Shown: piece after piece, positions 6,226 through 10,741 of the stretch
How the letters are laid out: each line of letters opens with the position of its first letter
How positions within the stretch are numbered: position 1 is the first letter of the stretch
NCBI GenBank assembly: GCA_947474445.1
Contig: CANJJY010000122.1
Location: 1-10,741, forward strand
DNA: 10,741 bases
Direction of reading: 5' to 3'
Source of the DNA: Oligoflexaceae bacterium
GTDB lineage: Bacteria; Bdellovibrionota_B; Oligoflexia; Oligoflexales; Oligoflexaceae
Notes under the pieces: model-generated
What the model was told of the DNA's origin: nothing
The model's database searches: none
The model's input: only the letters and a program-made list of their open reading frames with translations
Made by a program: the position numbers and the translations under genes

Positions 6226-6399
6226 TGTGATCATGAAGGGCGTTCCAAGCGCGAAGCGGAGCTTTTCCTTTCGACTGTCTCTTTAGATGGAGAGATAAAG
6301 CCTGATGCTCCTCACGTCGAAGTGAAAATTCTTTGCCCGCAGACGGTCTACGAAAAATTGGAACGCGCAAAAGATATTCTCGCGCCTAAGGGGGGATGA
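6226..6399 (+). pseudogene. Possible decayed gene fragment (C-terminal part, HNH-endonuclease-like?)
   Basis: A plus-strand frame without a start codon, entered after a TGA at 6223 and ended by TGA at 6397, reads like real protein: CDHEGRSKREAELFLSTVSL and then VEVKILCPQTVYEKLERAKD, ILAPKGG. The EVKI...YEKLERAKDILAPKG stretch resembles the helix near the C-terminus of HNH-endonuclease-like proteins that are multicopy in Bdellovibrionota and Myxococcota (TEVRV...LEKL.R.KDLL.HK.P). Upstream, other plus frames stay open for short runs, as expected after frameshifts. A minus-strand frame (6056-6370) covers the same DNA and is the competing reading. The similarity is from memory and weak, so treat this as a lead. 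Confidence 0.28.
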
Positions 6400-6460
6400 T
6401 TTTATAAGGAGCAAGGTTTTGGAAGCTAGCGGAGGATGGAGGATCTACTTGGGACAGAAA

Positions 6461-6486
6461 GAAAGCCGCTGATCCCAGCGGCTTTC
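6461..6486 (-). terminator. Rho-independent terminator of the RRM protein gene
   Basis: GAAAGCCGCT (6461-6470), loop GATCCC, AGCGGCTTTC (6477-6486): a perfect 10-bp stem starting 8 nt past the RRM stop codon. Read on the minus strand it is followed by TTTCTGTCC, so the stem's own TTTC plus TTTC forms the U-rich tract. Confidence 0.8.
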
Positions 6487-6494
6487 ATCAGGGT

Positions 6495-6827
6495 CTAGTA
6501 GCGACCGCTGCTGCGGGGTTTGTCATATCCGCTGCGTGCACCACCACTGCTGCGTCCACCGCCGCCGCCTTCACGCGGGGCCATGGGCTTGGCTTCGTTC
6601 ACAGTCAAAGGACGGCCATCGTAATCGCGGCCATTCAATGTGCTGACAGCCGCCTGAGCCTCGGCTTCGGTGGCCATTTCTACAAAACCAAAACCTTTGC
6701 TGCGGCCCGTCTCACGATCGGTGATGACTTTTGCCGATTCAACTTCGCCATATTGGGCGAAGGTATCGAACAGCGTTTGATCATTGACGGTGAAGGGTAG
6801 ATTGCCGACGTATAATTTCTTGCCCAT
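6495..6827 (-). CDS. RRM-domain, glycine-rich RNA-binding protein
   Basis: A 110-residue protein with a single RNA recognition motif and a short Gly/Arg/Ser-rich tail, the layout of the cyanobacterial and proteobacterial Rbp family of single-stranded RNA binders, several of which are cold-induced. RNP2 is LYVGNL (5-10) and RNP1 is KGFGFVEM (44-51), including the aromatic residues that stack on RNA bases (Tyr6, Phe46, Phe48). The RRM spans about residues 3-80; the tail (about 86-110) carries RSGG/RSSGRY-type repeats. It is a single gene bracketed by a full-length Shine-Dalgarno and its own intrinsic terminator. About 200 nt separate it from the next gene; I see no reliable promoter there, so the leader length is unknown. 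RNA targets cannot be inferred. Confidence 0.93.
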   Translation of the reverse strand: MGKKLYVGNLPFTVNDQTLFDTFAQYGEVESAKVITDRETGRSKGFGFVEMATEAEAQAAVSTLNGRDYDGRPLTVNEAKPMAPREGGGGGRSSGGARSGYDKPRSSGRY

Positions 6828-6831
6828 AAGG

Positions 6832-6840
6832 ACCTCCTTA
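6832..6840 (-). promoter_or_regulatory. Full-length Shine-Dalgarno of the RRM gene
   Basis: TAAGGAGGT on the minus strand is complementary to the 3' end of 16S rRNA over nine bases, 4 nt before the ATG at 6827. This suggests very efficient translation and also shows the host uses the standard anti-SD. Confidence 0.75.
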
Positions 6841-7029
6841 ACCTGAGAGCCGCTAAAGAGGACAGAGCATGATTACCCAGAGACTCGTTAGTAGCAGGTC
6901 AGACATTGAACCTCATGGTAGCAGTTGCTATCTAAAAGAGCTAGTCTTTAGTTGAACGGGAAAAAGTCGGAGAGTGCGAGTATGTTTGGAGAATATGTGT
7001 ATTGTGGTCGGTATTTTTCCCAGCTATTT

Positions 7030-8514
7030 CTACAGAAGCCACTCCTGTCCTAAAGCGAGTAAAACGGTGTAACGTTCGACCTTAACGTCGACGGCTCCAT
7101 CGAGCAAACGCTCGTAAGCCCATTCTCCCGAAACATAGGGACGCGCGAGCAGCCGTGAGCTGCCTCCAAAGCGATAGCGATAGGATTGGCTCGCTTTGAG
7201 AAAGCGTCTTTCCCCCTGCGCGAGAACATCTCCTTCACCTTCACTGTTTCGTCTCAGCTCAAAGGCTTGAATGAGATCACTGCTGCGGTCCAATCGCAGG
7301 GTGACGGTCGCCAAGGCGCTTTGATTATCCACGCGCACAGCCTCAAACTTCTGCTCAGTGCGAACCAGCTGGAGGCTCCATCGACTGCGGCCATTGATCA
7401 GCTCCCACTGGAGCGATTGAACGATGGTAAACTGCTGCTCGCCATTCAACACAAGGCGATCAGCGGTGAAAGCTTGGTAATAGCGGAGCAAGTCGATCTC
7501 TTTGCTGACGCTGGCGACGAGATTGCTGCGCGGGGTCAAACGCAGACTCACATTCAAGGAACCGAAGACCTGGCCTTGGCGTTCGGTATTGCCCGTCTCG
7601 CGGAGCAATGAAGCGCGCGCTTCCCAGGCGAAGCGGCCATCGCTCGCGCGCGCCAGCGAGAGAGCAGGGCCTGCGACGCTGCGCGAGGGCGTGTCGCTGA
7701 AGGTGCTGGTAAAATACTGGTAGCCGAGTCCCAAACGCAGACGACCCGCCAGAGGAGTTGAAAAAATCGAATCGACCGAGTCGAGTATCTGTTGATTCCG
7801 GCCTAAACCATTGCCGCCTTTATCTTCAAACGTGAGCCGGTTCCTTTGAGCATTGGTATCCCACGTGTATCTCTGCCAGCGCTTGCTAAAACCCACCCCG
7901 CCGCTGACCAATTCGCTCGCCGTATCGCGCTTGTCATCGAATCGAAATCGATCCGCGCGCAGATCGGTCGATACCTTCAGATCGAGACTCGGACTTGCCC
8001 GATAGGTATCGGCCAGCCCCAGGAGAGTGCCCCACTGCACACTGCGATCGATCGCGCGACTCGGCAGGCCCTTACCTGGGGCAGGTTCGCCTTCCTCCGT
8101 CGACGGCGGAATAAGGATATACTGGGCTTCGAGATCTTGAAAGGCGGTGCTCCCTTGATAGAGAGAAGCCTGCAGCCCCAGAGTGAGAGCGAGCTGATGA
8201 TCCTGATAGGTTTTTTGCCAGCGGCCGTCGGTGCGGCCTTCCAAAAATTGCGCGCTGCCTTCGCCGAGACCGAGGGTCCAGGAGGCCGATTCCTGCGTGC
8301 TGCGGCCTTCCCCCTGCCGATCGCGATTCAAGAGGCCGCGATCGAGAATAAAAACTTCGTCGCGCTTAGCACTTTGAGCCTGAAACTGGCCCCACCAGAG
8401 CGCATTGCTGTGATCGAGGCGTCCTCGCGGTGCCTCCTGCGCCGCGGCCTCATAGACCACTAAGCCGAGGCCGAGACTAGCACACAAAATAACTTGGCAA
8501 GGGGAGATAGGCAC
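7030..8514 (-). CDS. Putative outer-membrane beta-barrel protein of a polysaccharide locus
   Basis: A 494-residue exported protein of uncertain family. GTG at 8514 gives an N-terminal signal peptide (hydrophobic ILCASLGLGLVVY, then AAAQ-EAP as a plausible cleavage site near residue 26). The rest is rich in alternating polar/hydrophobic segments with aromatic girdle residues and Arg/Asp/Gln loops, for example RLRLGLGYQYFTSTF, RFAWEARASLL, SLQWELINGRSRWSLQLVR and the C-terminal YTVLLALGQEWLL, as in barrels of about 16-18 strands. It diverges from the Wzy/WaaL-like gene with an apparently shared promoter, so a role in polysaccharide export or secretion is inferred. Comparable barrels are the Wzp proteins of Myxococcus polysaccharide pathways and the PEP-CTERM/EPS-associated barrels (TIGR03016 type). 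The last residue is Leu, not the common Phe/Trp. No strong Shine-Dalgarno precedes the GTG. Function is unproven. Confidence 0.72.
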   Translation of the reverse strand: MPISPCQVILCASLGLGLVVYEAAAQEAPRGRLDHSNALWWGQFQAQSAKRDEVFILDRGLLNRDRQGEGRSTQESASWTLGLGEGSAQFLEGRTDGRWQKTYQDHQLALTLGLQASLYQGSTAFQDLEAQYILIPPSTEEGEPAPGKGLPSRAIDRSVQWGTLLGLADTYRASPSLDLKVSTDLRADRFRFDDKRDTASELVSGGVGFSKRWQRYTWDTNAQRNRLTFEDKGGNGLGRNQQILDSVDSIFSTPLAGRLRLGLGYQYFTSTFSDTPSRSVAGPALSLARASDGRFAWEARASLLRETGNTERQGQVFGSLNVSLRLTPRSNLVASVSKEIDLLRYYQAFTADRLVLNGEQQFTIVQSLQWELINGRSRWSLQLVRTEQKFEAVRVDNQSALATVTLRLDRSSDLIQAFELRRNSEGEGDVLAQGERRFLKASQSYRYRFGGSSRLLARPYVSGEWAYERLLDGAVDVKVERYTVLLALGQEWLL

Positions 8515-8532
8515 GTGTGTATTGATCCATAG

Positions 8533-8592
8533 AGAGCCCGTCTCAAATGCGAAGAGGGAAGCGGCTCTCAGTGAGAGTTAATAAAAAGAGCC
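8533..8592 (-). promoter_or_regulatory. Leader with competing hairpins upstream of the beta-barrel gene
   Basis: In the minus-strand transcript, GGCTCT (8592-8587), AGAGCC (8568-8563) and GGCTCT (8538-8533) occur in order. The middle one can pair with either neighbour, so the two hairpins exclude each other; a third option is the local GAGAG/CTCTC hairpin at 8577-8565. The downstream hairpin lies 18 nt before the GTG start. This is a switch-like layout, but no known riboswitch consensus is recognised. Confidence 0.35.
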
Positions 8593-8621
8593 GATCGCCG
8601 AACAAGGCTGCCATCGTCGAC

Positions 8622-8671
8622 TTAACGAAGTTGGGCTATGGTATTATATTAAGATGGTTTGGGTTTAGCAA
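8622..8671. promoter_or_regulatory. Overlapping divergent sigma70-type promoters with a shared -10 region
   Basis: Minus strand: TTGCTA (8671-8666, 4/6), 17 nt, TATAAT (8648-8643, perfect) for the beta-barrel gene, giving a leader of about 120 nt. Plus strand: TTAACG (8622-8627, 4/6), 17 nt, TATATT (8645-8650, 5/6) for the polymerase/ligase gene, giving a leader of about 37 nt. The two -10 hexamers overlap by four bases on opposite strands, so two polymerases could not bind at once. Confidence 0.6.
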
Positions 8672-8681
8672 CTCTTGTCCC

Positions 8682-8687
8682 AGGAGG
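8682..8687 (+). promoter_or_regulatory. Shine-Dalgarno AGGAGG fixing the GTG start of the polymerase/ligase gene
   Basis: AGGAGG is followed by 6 nt and GTG at 8694. The in-frame ATG at 8547 lies upstream of the predicted promoter and would add 49 basic residues with no role in this family. Confidence 0.75.
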
Positions 8688-8693
8688 TTTGCC

Positions 8694-10184
8694 GTGACTT
8701 CGTCCGATCGAGCGCCTTATACCTGGCGCGCCGAGCAGCCCGCTGCAAGCGCCCGTTGGTCCCTCTTCCTGCTCGCCCTCGCTGCTCTCACGTCAGCGCT
8801 TATCTTCGTCCGCATGCCGGGTCAGCCTCTCAGCCTGGCTCCGCTCATTGTCTTCGCAGCTTGGCGCTTTTTGCCTTTACTCGGTGAGAAGGCCGATCAG
8901 AAAATGTTTCTGGGATTTATCTTCCTGTGCTTTGCAGTCGATGACATGTCGCAGGTGCCCTGGGGGCGCGAAATTGATATTTTGACCGAAGACCTCGGCG
9001 TCATCCTCTTCAAATCCTATGGCCTCACCGGTATGGAATTCTTCGCGATCGGCTTTAGCCTCTGGCTGATCCTCGTGCGTTCTAAGGCGCAGCTGCTCTA
9101 TTGGGTTCGTCAAAACATCATAACCGTGATCGCCTTGAGTTCGGCCATCTTCATCGCCAGCACAATCGCCGGCATGTATGGACTCGCTTCCGGGGCCAAT
9201 GTGCAAACTTACCTCATCCAAACCCGCTTTCTGCACATACTCCCGTTCTGGACCTTTATCGGTTTTGTCCTCTTGCGGGATCATCGCTATGCCGAACAGG
9301 TGATCCTGTGGATCACCGTCATGGTCACCCTCAAGTCCGCGCAAGCGATCGGGGTGTACCTCATGCATCGCGATGTTTTTAAATTATCGGAGTACCTCGT
9401 CGATCACTATTTCTCAGCATTTTCGGTGGTCGCGATGGTCGCGCTCACCCGCTATCTCTGGGTCACTCGCTCCTGGCCCATCAAGCTCCTCTGCGCCCTG
9501 TCCGCTCTCACCGTCCTCACCACCTACGTCCTCAACGATCGCCGTACCTCTTACGTCGGCTTTGCTCTTGCCTTCTTCATGCTGCCTGGCTTAATTCCTA
9601 CGGCTTGGCTCCGCCGCCTGCTGCCGAAGCTTCTTATCGCCGGTGGGGTCGGCGCTCTCTTCGTCGGTGCAACGTGGAACATGCCGGCTCCCATTGGATT
9701 TATCGGAGCTACGGTGCGATCGTTTGGTTCGGAAGACGGCAGCGAGGGACCGAGTTATCGCGATCTTGAAAACGCCAATCTCTTTGCAGCCGCCTCGTCC
9801 AGTCCTCTCACCGGCATCGGTTACGGAAAAGAATTCACGGAAACCTATCCGATGCCCGACATCTCCTTTGTCTATGAACGCTATCGGATGCTACCGCACA
9901 ATCTCTTCCTCGCTTCCTGGGGCTTTGGCGGTCCCTTGACCGTTGCAGCGACCAGTCTCATTTTTATTTCGCTCATTTGGATGGCAGGCCTTCTGCTGCG
10001 AGCCTCAGATCGCGCGCCCGTGTTCTTCCCCGGCTTGATCGCGCTCTTTTATGCCCTGCAATACTTTTCCTATACCTTTGGCGACATCGGACTGCAGATC
10101 AATCGAAACCAGATGCTCGCCGGCTTTTTCCTCGGCGGTTGCTTCCGCTTGCTTCAAACCTATCTGCCGCGAGAGGAGATCTAG
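8694..10184 (+). CDS. O-antigen ligase / Wzy-type polysaccharide polymerase family membrane protein
   Basis: A 496-residue inner-membrane protein with about 12-14 hydrophobic helices. It belongs to the Wzy_C (PF04932-like) superfamily, which either polymerises lipid-linked repeat units (Wzy) or ligates finished glycan to an acceptor (WaaL). The diagnostic part is the large periplasmic loop between the later helices: RDLENANLFAAASSSPLTGI (Arg356, Glu359), then GYGKEF and LPHNLFLASWGFGGP (His402, in the conserved HN..L). These match the family's conserved Arg and His, so the protein looks intact. Polymerase and ligase cannot be separated by sequence reading alone; the locus (outer-membrane barrel, CpsD-like ATPase) favours an exopolysaccharide polymerase. 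The start is GTG at 8694, set by AGGAGG and a promoter just upstream. The next gene starts 3 nt after the stop, so the two form an operon. Confidence 0.85.
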   Translation: MTSSDRAPYTWRAEQPAASARWSLFLLALAALTSALIFVRMPGQPLSLAPLIVFAAWRFLPLLGEKADQKMFLGFIFLCFAVDDMSQVPWGREIDILTEDLGVILFKSYGLTGMEFFAIGFSLWLILVRSKAQLLYWVRQNIITVIALSSAIFIASTIAGMYGLASGANVQTYLIQTRFLHILPFWTFIGFVLLRDHRYAEQVILWITVMVTLKSAQAIGVYLMHRDVFKLSEYLVDHYFSAFSVVAMVALTRYLWVTRSWPIKLLCALSALTVLTTYVLNDRRTSYVGFALAFFMLPGLIPTAWLRRLLPKLLIAGGVGALFVGATWNMPAPIGFIGATVRSFGSEDGSEGPSYRDLENANLFAAASSSPLTGIGYGKEFTETYPMPDISFVYERYRMLPHNLFLASWGFGGPLTVAATSLIFISLIWMAGLLLRASDRAPVFFPGLIALFYALQYFSYTFGDIGLQINRNQMLAGFFLGGCFRLLQTYLPREEI

Positions 10185-10187
10185 GAC

Positions 10188-10397
10188 ATGCAAACGAAAC
10201 TCGCTTTTCTCTTCGTCCTTCACGTCATTGCCATAGGCTTTTGGCTCGGTCGCCAAGGGGCGCGTCTGCGTCCCCGCAACTTTATTTTGACCTTCGTCTA
10301 TCTGTTTGGATTCTATGCGGCGTGGGGCTTGGCCATGAATTCGATGCCTAGTCTCTACGTGCCTGAGGCAGGCGGCGGCAAGAAAGCCGCGGAGTGA
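10188..10397 (+). CDS. Small two-helix membrane protein, cotranscribed with the polymerase/ligase gene
   Basis: A 69-residue hydrophobic protein. Two predicted membrane helices (about 5-21, LAFLFVLHVIAIGFWLG, and 32-50, FILTFVYLFGFYAAWGLAM) are joined by a basic loop (RQGARLRPRN), which would place the loop in the cytoplasm and both ends in the periplasm. A short charged tail (GGKKAAE) follows. ATG at 10188 lies 3 nt after the polymerase/ligase stop and has GAGGAG 9 nt upstream inside that gene, so translation is probably coupled. It converges on the CpsD-like gene with a 15-nt gap. I do not recognise the family. Size, coupling and topology suggest an accessory subunit or stabiliser of the upstream enzyme, but that is inference. 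Confidence 0.7.
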   Translation: MQTKLAFLFVLHVIAIGFWLGRQGARLRPRNFILTFVYLFGFYAAWGLAMNSMPSLYVPEAGGGKKAAE

Positions 10398-10412
10398 GGG
10401 CGATGAGTTCAC

Positions 10413-10741
10413 TTATGAACGCAGGATGACCGCTCGGACCTTGCTCGGATCTTCGACCTGGAGGAGTCGATCGAGGTCCGTCTTCTTCGTTGAACCGAGT
10501 CCGACTTGGATGACGACGGCGTCGGCTACCTGCGCTAACAAGCCGTTTTCTTGGATAAATCCGGGACCAAAGCCTTCGATGATCACGCGCTGATACTTTT
10601 CCCGCAGCGCCTTGATGAGCTTTTGCACCATATCGCTGCGAAAGGACTGGAGATCGTCTTCAGGACTCTGCGCGATCGCGGCTTCAAAGGCAAAGCTATC
10701 GCTCGGTTTGATGCGGCAGGTCTTCCATTCAACTTTTCCCG
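10413..10741 (-). CDS. CpsD/BY-kinase-like P-loop ATPase, C-terminal part (5' end outside window)
   Basis: The minus-strand frame is open from the right edge to TAA at 10415-10413, so ATG at 10631 is internal and about 108 C-terminal residues are seen. The pattern F..D....I..L...Y.RVIIEG, then LLAQVADAVVIQVGLGSTKK and VRAVILRS, matches the end of the chain-length/tyrosine-kinase ATPases of polysaccharide loci (CpsD/CapB/Wzc-C type: YD.VIIDTPP...ADGVLLVVR.G.T......G.VLN). These cytoplasmic proteins control capsule or exopolysaccharide assembly. Two oddities are visible: the Walker B-region IDTPP is IEGFGP, with Asp replaced by Glu-Gly, and there is no Tyr cluster at the C-terminus, so kinase-type autophosphorylation is doubtful. 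The Walker A motif would lie outside the window. A MinD/ParA-like ATPase of another kind is the main alternative. Confidence 0.6.
   Translation of the reverse strand, partial: GKVEWKTCRIKPSDSFAFEAAIAQSPEDDLQSFRSDMVQKLIKALREKYQRVIIEGFGPGFIQENGLLAQVADAVVIQVGLGSTKKTDLDRLLQVEDPSKVRAVILRS

Noticed and set aside
6056..6370. Minus-strand open frame of 104 codons with a hydrophobic C-terminus
   Set aside because: It begins with TTG, has no ribosome binding site or recognisable motif, and overlaps a plus-strand reading that looks more protein-like. It could be real only if homologues exist.
7846..8463. 205-codon plus-strand open frame opposite the beta-barrel gene
   Set aside because: It is antisense to a signal-bearing gene with a good promoter, has no ribosome binding site or domain pattern, and reflects the codon bias of the true strand. 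The same applies to 7186-7611.
8547..8693. Longer N-terminus for the polymerase/ligase from ATG 8547
   Set aside because: It lies upstream of the predicted promoter and lacks a Shine-Dalgarno, whereas GTG 8694 has AGGAGG at ideal spacing.
1..10741. CRISPR array, tRNA, rRNA or phage genes
   Set aside because: No regularly spaced direct repeats, no cloverleaf-like sequence and no rRNA or phage signature was seen; the TTTGCGCA boxes are too few and too close to be a CRISPR array.

Overview
The window (10,741 bases, GC-rich apart from an AT-rich stretch at about 5200-6050) looks like bacterial chromosome from a Gram-negative organism. Evidence is a lipoprotein signal peptide, a signal-bearing outer-membrane-type beta-strand protein, a Wzy_C-type polysaccharide polymerase/ligase and strong AGGAGG-type ribosome binding sites. 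The gene style suggests the former Deltaproteobacteria or Bdellovibrionota/Oligoflexia, but that placement is only an impression and no marker gene here settles it.

Layout. (1) 1-1697, plus strand: the 3' part of an Lhr-type helicase gene, facing a Ser-rich lipoprotein gene on the minus strand (1715-2311). (2) 2694-4844, plus strand: an orphan single-domain response regulator, then a DEAD-box RNA helicase with its own leader and a strong terminator-like hairpin. (3) 4900-6400: an accessory stretch between two RNA-metabolism genes. It holds a 216-bp segment bounded by 15-bp perfect inverted repeats (MITE-like or an IS remnant), a two-gene toxin-antitoxin-like module whose promoter is followed by three TTGCGCAA-type boxes, AT-rich non-coding DNA and a possible decayed gene fragment. 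(4) 6461-6827, minus strand: a glycine-rich RRM RNA-binding protein with a textbook Shine-Dalgarno sequence and terminator. (5) 7030-10741: what appears to be the left end of an exopolysaccharide or O-antigen locus. A beta-barrel-like outer-membrane protein (minus) diverges from a Wzy/WaaL-like polymerase/ligase gene (plus), which is followed by a tiny two-helix membrane protein. The C-terminal part of a CpsD/BY-kinase-like P-loop protein converges on these from the right edge.

How the genes may work together. Region 5 fits envelope polysaccharide assembly: inner-membrane polymerisation or ligation, an ATPase/kinase-type regulator of chain length, and a possible outer-membrane exit barrel. 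The barrel and polymerase genes appear to share one promoter region with overlapping -10 elements on opposite strands. The DEAD-box helicase and RRM protein are both RNA remodelling or chaperone-type proteins, often cold-induced in other bacteria, and the accessory DNA lies exactly between them. The items most worth a second look are the toxin-antitoxin-like pair with its box array, the inverted-repeat element, the shared divergent promoter with its switch-like leader, and the lipoprotein with three Cys-pair repeats.
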